Origin: Thermoplasmata archaeon
GTDB lineage: Archaea > Thermoplasmatota > Thermoplasmata > Lutacidiplasmatales > UBA184
Length of the DNA: 18,767 nt
Direction: 5' to 3'
Assembly: GCA_030040625.1 (NCBI GenBank)
Contig: JASHTI010000134.1
Coordinates: forward strand, 1-18,767
In this document: piece after piece, positions 1 to 8,034 of the stretch
How the letters are laid out: each line of letters starts with the position of its first letter
Numbering within the stretch: position 1 is the stretch's first letter
Position numbers and translations under genes: made by a program
Notes under the pieces: generated by a model
Told to the model about the DNA's origin: nothing
Database searches by the model: none
The model's input: only the letters and a program-made list of their open reading frames with translations

Positions 1-1
1 G

Positions 2-67
2 CTCGACCGAAAGCGATGCAGGCACGCCCGCGACCCCCGCGGGACCTACGCGGCCGGGACGCTCTAA
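2..67 (+). CDS. Possible 3' end of an upstream gene (partial)
   Basis: Reading frame 2 is open from the window edge to a TAA at 65-67. Of the three plus frames here it has the highest share of G or C in the third codon position, as expected for a coding frame in this GC-rich genome. It would encode the last 21 residues of a protein ending in RGTYAAGTL. No family can be recognised from so short a tail, and chance openness is a real alternative. From 68 to 183, before the OsmC-like gene, I see no gene, no tRNA and no convincing TATA box. Confidence 0.3.
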   Translation, partial: LDRKRCRHARDPRGTYAAGTL

Positions 68-183
68 AGCGGCCGCGCGGGGGCCGGTGAAACGGCGCCG
101 AGAACCGGGCGTTCCCCCGACGCGCGGGACGCCGAGCGGCCCGGGTTCGTGGCGTTATCCTCCGGGGGACCCTGGGGTCGTCC

Positions 184-672
184 GTGGCGACCCACCGCTA
201 CCGCGTCGCCGTCCGCTGGACCGGCGATCTCGGCGAGGGGACGCGGAGCTACGGGGGCTACCGCCGCGACCACGCGATCGAGATCGCGGGCAAGCCCCCG
301 ATCCTCGCCACCTCCGGGCTCAGCCCCGGCCGCGATGCGGCCCGCGTCAACCCGGACGAGCTGCTCGTCGCGGCGCTCTCCTCCTGCCACATGCTCTGGT
401 ACCTCCACCTCTGCGCGGAGGCCGGGGTCGTGGTCGTCGGCTACCACGACGCCGCCGAGGGGACCCTCGAGACCGGCCCGGACGGCGGGGGACGGTTCAC
501 CGGGGCGACCCTCCGGCCGCGCGTCCGCGTGCGCGCGGGCGATCTCGACCGGGCCCGCGCGCTCCACGCGGAGGCGCACCACCGCTGCTTCGTCGCCAAC
601 TCCGTCAACTTCCCGGTCGCGATCGAGCCGACCGTCGAGCGCGCGACGGCCCCCGGCCCGGCGTCGGCCTAG
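184..672 (+). CDS. OsmC/Ohr-family protein
   Basis: This 162-residue protein belongs to the OsmC superfamily, whose characterised members are cytoplasmic thiol peroxidases that reduce organic hydroperoxides. Two family regions are visible: SSCHMLWYLHL with the likely peroxidatic Cys68, and HHRCFVANSVNFPV with the likely resolving Cys135. The length is typical of the OsmC branch. A GTG at 184 is used; the protein then begins MATHRYRV, a normal first strand, and no in-frame ATG lies nearby. The gene converges on the DUF72 gene, and the two stop codons share the palindrome CTAG at 669-672. The family call is firm. The substrate, and whether this member is a true peroxidase, are inferred. Confidence 0.88.
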   Translation: MATHRYRVAVRWTGDLGEGTRSYGGYRRDHAIEIAGKPPILATSGLSPGRDAARVNPDELLVAALSSCHMLWYLHLCAEAGVVVVGYHDAAEGTLETGPDGGGRFTGATLRPRVRVRAGDLDRARALHAEAHHRCFVANSVNFPVAIEPTVERATAPGPASA

Positions 673-1448
673 AACGGCCCGGCGTCGAGCGTCCCCCGGG
701 CCGGCGGGGGCGGCGGCAGGCCGAGCTCCTCGGCGAGGCTCCGGCCGTTCGCGGCCGCGTCGCCCCGGAAGTGGTTGTTGAAGAAGCCGTAGACGGCCTC
801 CGCGCCCGCCGCGAGGGCGCGCAGGCGCGGGACCCAGGCGGCGAGCTCGGCGGCGGAGTAGGTGTAGTCGTACCAGACCGGAGCCCCCCGACCGTGCCAT
901 CGCACGTAGGCGAACGACGCCGTGATCTCGGCGTCGATCGGGCGGTGCGGGCCGTCGACGATGACGTTCGCGAGCCGGAACTCGCGCAGGAGCTCGTAGG
1001 AGGCGGGGGTGAGCCAGGACGGTTCCCGGAACTCGACGGCGACCGGCAGCTCGCGCGGGAGCGAGGCGTAGAAGTCGCGGCTCCGGCCCGGCTCGAACGG
1101 CAGGAACGGGGGGAGCTGGAGCAGCGCGGCGACGAACTTGCCGGCCCGACGCAGCGGCGCCAGGACGTCGAGGAAGCGGGCGAGCTCCGCGTCGGTCCGC
1201 TCGAGACGGAGCTCGTGGGTGATCGTCCGGGGGAACTTCGCCGCGAACCGGAACGCCCCCGGCGTCCGGCGGGCCCACGCCTCGGCGACGGCCGGCGGCG
1301 GCAGCCGGTAGAACGTCGAGTTGACCTCGACGATCGGGAACTGCGTGGCGTAGAAGCGGAGCTTGTCCGGTACGCCCCGGCGGGGATAGACCGGGCCGTC
1401 CCACTCGGGGTAGTCCCAGCCGCTGGTGCCGATCAGGATCCGGCCCAT
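669..1448 (-). CDS. DUF72 family protein
   Basis: This 259-residue protein is a DUF72 family member, a TIM-barrel-like group common in bacteria and archaea with no established biochemical role. Hallmarks are the N-terminal IGTSGWDYPEWDGPVYP, then YATQFPIVEVNSTFYRLP, FAAKFPRTITH, a VAVEFREPSW segment near the middle, and YVRWHGR toward the C-terminus. The length matches the family. Translation starts at the ATG complementary to 1446-1448. The gene is convergent with the OsmC-like gene and divergent from the ferredoxin gene; the 131-nt gap to the latter should hold both promoters, but I see no strong TATA box for this gene. Family assignment is secure; no function should be assumed. Confidence 0.88.
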   Translation of the reverse strand: MGRILIGTSGWDYPEWDGPVYPRRGVPDKLRFYATQFPIVEVNSTFYRLPPPAVAEAWARRTPGAFRFAAKFPRTITHELRLERTDAELARFLDVLAPLRRAGKFVAALLQLPPFLPFEPGRSRDFYASLPRELPVAVEFREPSWLTPASYELLREFRLANVIVDGPHRPIDAEITASFAYVRWHGRGAPVWYDYTYSAAELAAWVPRLRALAAGAEAVYGFFNNHFRGDAAANGRSLAEELGLPPPPPARGTLDAGPF

Positions 1449-1579
1449 CGCCGCCCCGGCCCGGAGAGGCGCGCCGGAGGGATTACCCGGCGACGGTGGG
1501 CCGGCGCCACGCCCCGGCGGGGGGCCGTTCCACGGGCCGGCCCCAAGGCTATGAGCCGGCGCGCATCGACCGGGCGACG

Positions 1580-1858
1580 ATGGTCCAGGTCGACATCGAC
1601 ATCGCCAAGTGCACCGGCTGCTCGCACTGCCGGGACGTCTGCCCGACGAACGTCTTCGAGCTCCGTCCCCGCGGCGAGGTGCCGGACGTCGTCGACGACG
1701 CGGCGGTCGGCGCGAAGTTCCAGTTCCGCGGGGAGAAGTCGCTCGCGGTCCACGGGCCCGAGTGCATCGTCTGCGAGGCGTGCCTCTTCGAATGCGAGGG
1801 GGAGTGCATCCTGATCACGGACGACGAGAAGAACGTCCACCGTTCGACGTACAAGTGA
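1580..1858 (+). CDS. 2x[4Fe-4S] ferredoxin
   Basis: This 92-residue cytoplasmic electron carrier has two cluster-binding motifs. The first is CTGCSHCRDVCP (Cys11, 14, 17, 21) and the second CIVCEACLFEC (Cys62, 65, 68, 72), followed by another cysteine at 76. The roughly 40-residue spacer between motifs is longer than in minimal clostridial ferredoxins and contains an acidic stretch, VPDVVDDAAV. I chose the ATG at 1580 over an upstream GTG at 1496 because homology begins at VQVDIDIAKC and the upstream codons look like spacer. A weak TATA-like CTATGA around 1551-1556 would put transcription close to this ATG, giving a nearly leaderless mRNA. The SRPBCC-like gene starts 7 nt downstream, so the two are probably cotranscribed. 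The redox partner is unknown. Confidence 0.88.
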   Translation: MVQVDIDIAKCTGCSHCRDVCPTNVFELRPRGEVPDVVDDAAVGAKFQFRGEKSLAVHGPECIVCEACLFECEGECILITDDEKNVHRSTYK

Positions 1859-1865
1859 GGGGGGC

Positions 1866-2357
1866 GTGCCGCTCGTCGCCTTCGACTACCGTTTCCGCGT
1901 GACCTTGCCGGCGGCCGCTCCGGCCGCCTACCGCTGGTGCGTCGACTACCGGCCGGACGATTGGGAGCGGATGGGGCACGTCGGCCGGCGGAAGGTCGCG
2001 CAGCTCGCACCGGGGACGATCCTGCTCACGGACACCGTGCGCACCGAGAAGGGTTCGGTGACGAAGAAGCGGCTCGTCCGGCTCCGGCCCCGCGATCTCG
2101 CCTGGACGAACACGCACATCGCGGGCCCGACCCTCCACTCGCAGTTCCTCTACCGGATCCTCCCCCGGGGCGCCCACCGCTCGGTGCTCGAGTTCACCGG
2201 CCTCCAGATCGAGCGCGCCGCGCGCGCGCCGTCGGCCGCCGCGCTCGCCCGCCGCGCGCGCGAGGTCTGCCGGGAGGACGCGACGCTCTGGCGCCGGCAC
2301 CTCGTCCGGGCGATGGCGAAGGACCTCGGCCGACGCCCCCGGCGCCGCGCGAAGTAG
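1866..2357 (+). CDS. Small START/SRPBCC-like protein
   Basis: This 163-residue protein has the look of the SRPBCC (START-like) fold. An N-terminal strand (VAFDYRFRVTLPAA) is followed by a helical stretch ending near the aromatic segment YRPDDWERMG. Then come several alternating strands (TILLTDTVRTEKGSV, KKRLVRLRPRDLAWTNTHIAG, SQFLYRILPRGAHRSVLEFTGLQI) and a long C-terminal helix rich in Arg and Ala. SRPBCC proteins bind hydrophobic ligands or act as cyclases; no ligand can be named here. The GTG at 1866 is preceded by the purine run GAGGGGGG, a plausible ribosome binding site, 7 nt after the ferredoxin stop. The fold call is from pattern only. The very basic C-terminus (GRRPRRRAK) could instead contact nucleic acid or membrane. 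Confidence 0.6.
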   Translation: MPLVAFDYRFRVTLPAAAPAAYRWCVDYRPDDWERMGHVGRRKVAQLAPGTILLTDTVRTEKGSVTKKRLVRLRPRDLAWTNTHIAGPTLHSQFLYRILPRGAHRSVLEFTGLQIERAARAPSAAALARRAREVCREDATLWRRHLVRAMAKDLGRRPRRRAK

Positions 2358-2394
2358 CCGACGAGCGTCGCGCGCGTCTCCCGGCCGAGGAGCG

Positions 2395-2403
2395 CTTAAA
2401 TAC
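2395..2403 (+). promoter_or_regulatory. TATA box for atpF-A-B-D-H-I
   Basis: CTTAAATAC is an archaeal TATA-like element in otherwise GC-rich sequence. Its centre lies about 28 nt ahead of the atpF GTG, so transcription should begin within a few bases of that codon. A purine run GAGGAGG at 2418-2424 could be a Shine-Dalgarno site only if transcription starts slightly earlier than expected. Confidence 0.65.
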
Positions 2404-2426
2404 GGAGGAACCCCGCCGAGGAGGCC

Positions 2427-2768
2427 GTGCCCGAGACCCCGGTCCTTCCCGGTCGAACGGCCGTTCTCGGCGAGCGCGAGCTCGCGATCGGCTTCCGGCT
2501 GATCGGGCTGCCGGACGTGATCGAGGTCACGCCCGCCACGGCCGTCGCGGAGTTCCAGAAGGCGCTCGGGGACGACCGTTTCAGTCTGATCATCGCGAGC
2601 CAGTCGATCCGGCCGCGGCTCTCGGAAATCCAGCGCGCGCACGCGGACGCCTCGCTCCGTCCGCTCGTCGTCTTCGTCCCGACGCCGACCGCGGCGCAGG
2701 CCGAGGCGGAGAGCATCCGCACGCTCGCCAAGCGGGTCCTCGGGGTCACGCTCGGCCCGGCGAGCTAG
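2427..2768 (+). CDS. atpF: A-type ATP synthase subunit F
   Basis: Subunit F (113 residues) sits on subunit D in the central stalk of the A1 head. The sequence shows a Rossmann-like small domain typical of the family: AVLGERELAIGFRLIGLPDV, then FSLIIASQSIRPRL, then LRPLVVFVPTP, and a short C-terminal helix. The GTG at 2427 gives the family's usual length and lies at the expected distance from the TATA box at 2395-2403. It is the first gene of the plus-strand ATPase unit, with only 10 nt (containing GGAG) before atpA. In the common archaeal order F follows C; here C is on the other strand 8 kb away. Confidence 0.88.
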   Translation: MPETPVLPGRTAVLGERELAIGFRLIGLPDVIEVTPATAVAEFQKALGDDRFSLIIASQSIRPRLSEIQRAHADASLRPLVVFVPTPTAAQAEAESIRTLAKRVLGVTLGPAS

Positions 2769-2778
2769 GGGAGCGGAG

Positions 2779-5700
2779 ATGGCAGGGATCGTCGCGCGAG
2801 TCTCGGGACCGGTCGTCCTCGCGGAGGGGCTCGAGGGGGCCCGGATGTACGACGTCGTCCGCGTCGGCGCGCTCGGCCTGGTCGGCGAGATCATCCGGCT
2901 GGTCGGCGGCACGGCGACGGTGCAGGTCTACGAGGACACGACCGGCCTGCGGCCCGGCGAGGTCGTTGAGAACACCGGCGCCGCGCTGAGCGTCGAGCTC
3001 GGCCCGGGGCTCCTGACGTCGATCTACGACGGGGTCCAGCGGCCGCTCGATGTCATCCAGAAGGGCGTCGGGGACTTCATCACCCGCGGCACGGTCGCCC
3101 CGCCGCTCGACGAGAAGAAGCGCTGGGAGTTCCGCGCCACCGCCAAGGTCGGCGACGAGGTCGCGCCCGGCACGATCCTCGGCACCGTCCAGGAGACGAG
3201 CCTCATCCTCCACAAGATCCTCGTGCCGCCGGGCGTCCGGGGGACGCTCAAGCAGCTGGCGAGCGGCACCTACACGATCCGCGACCCGATCGGCTCCGTC
3301 AGCTCGGGTTCGGGATCGACGCCGCTCTACCTTGCGCACCGCTGGGTCGTCCGGATCCCGCGGCCGGTCGGGCAGAAGCTCCCGCCGGAGATCCCGCTCG
3401 TGACCGGTCAGCGCGTCATCGACTCGTTCTTCCCTGTCGCGAAGGGCGGGACGGCTTGCATTCCCGGCCCGTTCGGGAGCGGCAAGTGCGCGGCCCCCGA
3501 GACCCCCGTCCTGACGGGCGACGGACGCCTGGTCCCGATCGCCGAACTGTTCGAGCAGTCACGGGGGCGCGGAAAGCTGACGGTCAATGGCCACGAGGAG
3601 TGGATCCAGCTGGAGGCGCCGCTTCCGCTGTATTCGCTGCAGGGGAACCAGATCTCGCGCAGCGAGACCCGGACGCTCTACCACGGCAAGAGCGACCGCC
3701 TGGTCCGCATCCGGACCCGGAGCGGCCGCACCGTCCGGGTCACGCCGGTCCACCGCCTGTTCACGATCGGTCCGTACGGGGGCCTGCGGGAGACGCCGGC
3801 CCGCGAGCTTCGACCCGGCGACTACGTCGCCTCCGTGCGCAAGCTTCCGTCGCCGACCGAGGCGCCTCCGCTGCAGCTCCATCTCCCGCCGCTCCAGCGC
3901 CGTGGCAAGCCGATCCGGGTCCCGGAGCGGATGACCCCCGATCTGGCGGAGTTCCTCGGCCTCTTCGTGGCCGAAGGCTACATCCGGGCCGGACGGTGCG
4001 CCGTCTTCACCAACACCGACGAGGCGCTCCTCCGGCGATTCCTCGAGCTCGCCGATCGGCTGTTCGGGCTGCCCGGTAAGGTCGAGCGCCAGGCCGGGAA
4101 GGCCCCGAACGTCCTGCTGCAGAGCACCCTCCTCGTCCGCCTCCTCGAGCAGATCGGTACCGGCCGCCTCGCGGCCGGGAAGCGGATCCCGTCGGCGGTC
4201 CTCGCCGCGGACAACGCATCGCTCGGTGCGTTCCTGCGCGGCTACTACCTCGGGGATGGCGGCCTCTCCGGCGGGGACGTCGAGCTCTGTACGGCCAGCC
4301 GGGGCCTGCAGACCGACCTCTCCTACGCCCTGGCCCGATTCGCGATCGCCTCGACGCTCGCGTCCCGAACCGTCGGCGGCACGGTCTACTTCCGCCTCTA
4401 CGTCCGGGGCCTCGCCAACCTCGGCCGGCTCCACAGCGCCCTCGCTTCGCCCCATCCCAAGGTCGCGGCGATTCGCGCGTACGTCCGCGCCCACAGCTCG
4501 ACCTACACCTCCACGGACGTCGTTCCGCTGCCGCCCCGCTCGATCGAGCGGCTCTACCGGTCCCACGCGAGCTACTCCGAGCTGCTGGCGCACGGCATCG
4601 AGATCCACAACTACATCGGCAACGGCGAGCGGATGGGCGCCGCGACGTTCGCCAAGTCCATGGCCGCCTCCGCCGACGACGCCGTCGCGTTCCCGGAGGA
4701 GCTCGCCGCTCGGCGCCTCACGGAGCTCCTGGAGTGGATCCTCTGCGACGAGGTCGTGGAGGTCGTCGAGGAGAGCCGCGGACCGTACGACGTCTACGAT
4801 GTCTGCGTGCCCGAACACGGGCAGAACTTCGTGGGAGGGTTCGGGGGCCTCCTGCTCCACAACACCGTCACTCAGCAGCAGCTCGCCAAGTGGGCCGACT
4901 CGGACATCGTCGTCTACGTCGGCTGCGGCGAGCGCGGCAACGAGATGACGGAGGTCCTGGCGACGTTCCCGAACCTCGTCGACCCGAAGTCCAAGAAGCC
5001 GCTGATGGAGCGGACGGTCCTCATCGCGAACACCTCGAACATGCCCGTCGCCGCCCGCGAGGCGAGCGTCTACACCGGCATCACGATCGCCGAGTACTAC
5101 CGCGATATGGGCTACGACGTCGCCCTGATGGCCGACTCGACGAGCCGATGGGCCGAGGCGATGCGCGAGATCTCCGGCCGCCTCGAGGAGATGCCCGGCG
5201 AGGAGGGTTACCCGGCCTACCTCGGCCGCCGCGTCGCCGAGTTCTACGAGCGGGCCGGCCGCGTCGTGACGCTCTCGCCGGACGGCCGCCGCGGCTCGGT
5301 CACGGTCGTCGGGGCCGTCTCGCCTCCGGGTGGCGACACCTCCGAGCCGGTGAGCCAGAACACGCTCCGGGTCGCCCGCGTCTTCTGGGCGCTGGACGCC
5401 TCGCTCGCCTCGCGTCGCCACTTCCCGTCGATCAACTGGCTGCAGAGCTACTCGCTCTACGTCGCGGACCTCGCCGGCTGGTACCGCGAACGGCTCTCCG
5501 GCGAGTTCGTGCAGCTCCGGCAGCGCGCCCTAGAGACGCTCCAGAAGGAGGCGGAGCTCCAGGAGATCGTCCAGCTCGTCGGGGTCGATGCCCTCCCCGA
5601 GCGCGAGAAGGCGACCCTCGACGTCGCGCGGATGCTCCGGGAGGACTACCTGCAGCAGAGCGCCTACGACGCCGTCGACACCTACTCCTCGATCCAGAAG

Positions 5701-5919
5701 CAGCTGCGGATGCTGCGGGCGATCCTCGCCTTCGGCGACCGCGAGCAGGAGGCGGTCGAGAAGGGGGCGACGGTCCAGCAGCTCCAGAAGCTGCCCGTCC
5801 GCACCAAGCTCTCGCGCATGAAGTGGATCCCCGAGAACGAGCTCGAGGCCCAGTTCGACCAGATCGAGCTCGAGGTCGGCCAGACGGTCGCCGCCGTGAC
5901 GAGCGCGGGGGCGGCCTGA
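2779..5919 (+). CDS. atpA: A-type ATP synthase catalytic subunit A with intein
   Basis: This is the catalytic nucleotide-binding subunit of the A1 head. The precursor is 1046 residues; removing a 459-residue intein (residues 237-695) leaves 587, normal for subunit A. The N-terminal barrel begins MAGIVARVSGPVVLAEGL, followed by the A-specific insert and the Walker A motif GPFGSGK (230-236). The intein interrupts this motif, and the threonine that completes it is residue 696 (237 after splicing). Downstream are CGERGNEM with the catalytic Glu718 (259 in the mature protein), ADSTSRWAEAMREISGRLEE, and the C-terminal helical domain. The ATG at 2779 has GGAG just upstream. The stop TGA shares its A with the atpB start (TGATG), implying coupled translation. 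No ATPase activity is possible before splicing. Confidence 0.97.
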   Translation: MAGIVARVSGPVVLAEGLEGARMYDVVRVGALGLVGEIIRLVGGTATVQVYEDTTGLRPGEVVENTGAALSVELGPGLLTSIYDGVQRPLDVIQKGVGDFITRGTVAPPLDEKKRWEFRATAKVGDEVAPGTILGTVQETSLILHKILVPPGVRGTLKQLASGTYTIRDPIGSVSSGSGSTPLYLAHRWVVRIPRPVGQKLPPEIPLVTGQRVIDSFFPVAKGGTACIPGPFGSGKCAAPETPVLTGDGRLVPIAELFEQSRGRGKLTVNGHEEWIQLEAPLPLYSLQGNQISRSETRTLYHGKSDRLVRIRTRSGRTVRVTPVHRLFTIGPYGGLRETPARELRPGDYVASVRKLPSPTEAPPLQLHLPPLQRRGKPIRVPERMTPDLAEFLGLFVAEGYIRAGRCAVFTNTDEALLRRFLELADRLFGLPGKVERQAGKAPNVLLQSTLLVRLLEQIGTGRLAAGKRIPSAVLAADNASLGAFLRGYYLGDGGLSGGDVELCTASRGLQTDLSYALARFAIASTLASRTVGGTVYFRLYVRGLANLGRLHSALASPHPKVAAIRAYVRAHSSTYTSTDVVPLPPRSIERLYRSHASYSELLAHGIEIHNYIGNGERMGAATFAKSMAASADDAVAFPEELAARRLTELLEWILCDEVVEVVEESRGPYDVYDVCVPEHGQNFVGGFGGLLLHNTVTQQQLAKWADSDIVVYVGCGERGNEMTEVLATFPNLVDPKSKKPLMERTVLIANTSNMPVAAREASVYTGITIAEYYRDMGYDVALMADSTSRWAEAMREISGRLEEMPGEEGYPAYLGRRVAEFYERAGRVVTLSPDGRRGSVTVVGAVSPPGGDTSEPVSQNTLRVARVFWALDASLASRRHFPSINWLQSYSLYVADLAGWYRERLSGEFVQLRQRALETLQKEAELQEIVQLVGVDALPEREKATLDVARMLREDYLQQSAYDAVDTYSSIQKQLRMLRAILAFGDREQEAVEKGATVQQLQKLPVRTKLSRMKWIPENELEAQFDQIELEVGQTVAAVTSAGAA
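3487..4863 (+). mobile_element. Intein with LAGLIDADG homing endonuclease (VMA-b site)
   Basis: An in-frame 459-residue protein-splicing element lies within the AtpA P-loop, between Lys236 and Thr696. It starts with the nucleophile Cys1 (CAAPETPVL). Block B is TPVH at intein residues 86-89. It ends with the block F-like YDVYDVCVPEHGQNFVGG and the terminal GLLLHN (His458-Asn459); the +1 extein residue is Thr. All expected splicing residues are therefore present. Between the splicing halves are two LAGLIDADG-type motifs, LAEFLGLFVAEGYI (acidic residue Glu163) and LRGYYLGDGG (Asp257), so the endonuclease keeps both candidate metal ligands and may be active. Base composition by eye is close to the host's, arguing against very recent arrival. 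The same site carries inteins in Thermoplasma and Pyrococcus. Confidence 0.96.
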
Positions 5920-7358
5920 TGGCGGCGAAGGGGGCCAAGGCCGACCGCGGCGCCGGCGACGCCGCCGACGTGCCGGTCGACTACCGGACCGTCGACCGCG
6001 TCACGGGCCCGCTGCTGTTCGTTCGCGAGGTCGACAACGCCGCCTACGGCGAGATCGTCGAGATCACGCTCCCGAGCGGCGAGCGGCGCCAGGGCCAGGT
6101 GCTCGACTCGCGCAAGGGGCTCGCCATCGTCCAGGTCTTCGGGCCGACGATGGGCTTCAACGTCGAACGGACGAGCGTGAAGTTCCTCGGGGAGGTCGCC
6201 ACGCTCGCCGTCTCCAACGAGCTGCTCGGCCGCGTCTTCAACGGCCTCGGCGAGCCGCGCGACGGCGGGCCGAAGATCGTCAGCTCGACGCGCCTGGAGA
6301 TCGTCGGGAACGCCATGAACCCGTACTCGCGCGAGGAGCCGAGCGAGTTCATCCAGACGGGGATCTCGACGATCGACGTCAACAACACGCTCGTGCGGGG
6401 CCAGAAGCTGCCGCTCTTCTCGGGCGCGGGCCTGCCCCACAACCAGGTCGCCGCCCAGATCGTCCGCCAGGCGAAGCTCCGCAACTCCTCCGAGGGGTTC
6501 GCCGTCGTCTTCGGCGCGATGGGGATCACCAGCGAGGAAGCGAACTTCTTCATGAAGGAGTTCGAAACGACCGGCGCGCTCGAGCGGACGGTCGCCTTCC
6601 TCAACCTCTCCAGCGACCCGTCGATGGAGCGGGTCGTCACGCCCCGGATGGCGCTCACCGCCGCCGAGTACCTCGCCTACGAGGAGGACCTCCACGTCCT
6701 GGTCGTGCTGACCGACATGACGAGCTACTGCGAGGCGCTTCGCGAGGTCTCCGCCGCCCGCGAGGAGGTCCCGGGCCGCCGGGGCTACCCCGGCTACCTC
6801 TACACGGACCTCGCGACGATCTACGAGCGGGCCGGCAAGATCCACGGCCGCAAGGGCTCGATCACCCAGCTGCCGATCCTGACGATGCCGGCGGACGACG
6901 TGACGCACCCGATCCCGGACCTCACCGGCTACATCACGGAGGGGCAGATGTACCTCAGCCGGGACCTCCAGCGGAAGGGGATCTACCCGCCGATCGACAT
7001 CCTCCCGAGCCTCTCCCGGCTGATGGGCCAGGGGATCGGCAAGGACCGGACGCGGGACGATCACCGCGGCGTCTCCGACCAGCTGTTCGCCGCCTACGCG
7101 ACGGGCAAGGACCAGCGGGCCCTCAGCGCGATCGTCGGCGAGGAGGCGCTCAGCCCCGTCGACCGGCTCTACCTCCGGGTCGCCGACCGCTTCGAGCGCG
7201 AGTTCGTCACGCAGCGGCCGGACGAGGACCGCACGATCGACGAGAGCCTGAAGGTCGCCTGGGAGATCCTCTCCGACTTCCCGGACGCCGAGCTGAAGCG
7301 GATCCGGCCCGAGTTCCTCCAGCTGTACCGCGCCCACCCGCCCGCCGCCGGCGTGTAG
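5919..7358 (+). CDS. atpB: A-type ATP synthase subunit B (regulatory)
   Basis: Subunit B (479 residues) alternates with A in the A3B3 hexamer and supplies part of the non-catalytic and interface sites. It lacks a true Walker A; the corresponding loop reads FSGAGLPHNQ, as expected for B. PSLSRLM carries the probable arginine finger, Arg367, which reaches into the catalytic site of A. Other family landmarks are YRTVDRVTGPLLFV near the start, VFGAMGITSEEANFF, MALTAAEYLAYE and PIPDLTGYITEGQ. The reading frame stays open far upstream inside atpA, but homology starts at the ATG at 5919, which overlaps the atpA TGA by one base. The N-terminus has an unusual 18-residue charged Ala/Gly extension (AAKGAKADRGAG) before the barrel. 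Confidence 0.96.
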   Translation: MAAKGAKADRGAGDAADVPVDYRTVDRVTGPLLFVREVDNAAYGEIVEITLPSGERRQGQVLDSRKGLAIVQVFGPTMGFNVERTSVKFLGEVATLAVSNELLGRVFNGLGEPRDGGPKIVSSTRLEIVGNAMNPYSREEPSEFIQTGISTIDVNNTLVRGQKLPLFSGAGLPHNQVAAQIVRQAKLRNSSEGFAVVFGAMGITSEEANFFMKEFETTGALERTVAFLNLSSDPSMERVVTPRMALTAAEYLAYEEDLHVLVVLTDMTSYCEALREVSAAREEVPGRRGYPGYLYTDLATIYERAGKIHGRKGSITQLPILTMPADDVTHPIPDLTGYITEGQMYLSRDLQRKGIYPPIDILPSLSRLMGQGIGKDRTRDDHRGVSDQLFAAYATGKDQRALSAIVGEEALSPVDRLYLRVADRFEREFVTQRPDEDRTIDESLKVAWEILSDFPDAELKRIRPEFLQLYRAHPPAAGV

Positions 7359-7373
7359 GGGCCGAGGTCGGGT

Positions 7374-8018
7374 GTGGCCGTCGAGAACGTCCGGCCGACC
7401 CGCCTCGAGCTGCTGCGGACCCGGCGCCGCATCGTCGTCGCGAAGCGGGGCCTGAACCTGCTGAAGCTCAAGCGCTCGGCGCTGATCGCCGAGTTCTTCC
7501 GGATCTCCAAGGAGGCGATGCGGCTGCGGGGCGACCTCCGCCAGAAGGTCACCCGCGGCTACGAGTCGATCCGCGCCGCGGAGATGCGGGAGGGGCCGAC
7601 CCGGCTCGAGAACATCTCCATGCTGCTGCCGGCGATCCAGGCGGCGAGCGTCCGGACCCGCAACGTGATGGGGGTGCGCATGCCCGAGGTCGACGGCGGC
7701 GGCTTCGCGCCGCTCCCGCCGACGACGCTGCTCGACCTGCCGACGAGCGTCGGCGAGGCGATCCACCGGTTCCAGGAGATCTACCAGGTCGTCCTCGACA
7801 TCGCGGAGAAGGAGATCACGCTCCGGCGCCTGCTGCTCGAGATCGAGAAGACCAAGCGGCGCGCCAGCGCGATCGAGAACGTCCTGATCCCGCGGCTGGA
7901 AGCGATCGTCCGTTACATCAAGTTCCGATTCGACGAGATGGAGCGCGACGCCTTCAGCATGCTCAAGACCGTCAAGCGCAAGATGGAGGCGGAGGGGAGC
8001 GCCGCGGGCGTCGCCTAG
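7374..8018 (+). CDS. atpD: A-type ATP synthase subunit D (central stalk)
   Basis: Subunit D (214 residues) is the rotating coiled-coil shaft inside the A3B3 ring, analogous to gamma in F-type enzymes. The opening VRPTRLELLRTRRRIVVAKRGLNLLKLKRSALI is strongly diagnostic. Long N- and C-terminal helices enclose a short central region (RTRNVMGVRMPEVDGGG). The C-terminal helix includes RRASAIENVLIPRLEAIVRYIKF, also a family signature. A GTG at 7374, 15 nt after the atpB stop, is the only start that preserves the conserved N-terminus. The protein assembles with F and C. Confidence 0.94.
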   Translation: MAVENVRPTRLELLRTRRRIVVAKRGLNLLKLKRSALIAEFFRISKEAMRLRGDLRQKVTRGYESIRAAEMREGPTRLENISMLLPAIQAASVRTRNVMGVRMPEVDGGGFAPLPPTTLLDLPTSVGEAIHRFQEIYQVVLDIAEKEITLRRLLLEIEKTKRRASAIENVLIPRLEAIVRYIKFRFDEMERDAFSMLKTVKRKMEAEGSAAGVA

Positions 8019-8034
8019 CGGCGCGGAAGGTCCG

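Noticed and set aside
1496..1579. Longer ferredoxin starting at the GTG at 1496
   Set aside because: The extra 28 residues are Arg/Gly/Pro-rich spacer translation with no similarity to ferredoxins; the ATG at 1580 gives the normal N-terminus.
3487..4863. Possible assembly insertion or gene fusion within atpA
   Set aside because: The insert is exactly in frame, has all intein splicing residues, and sits at a known intein site, so a genuine intein explains it fully.
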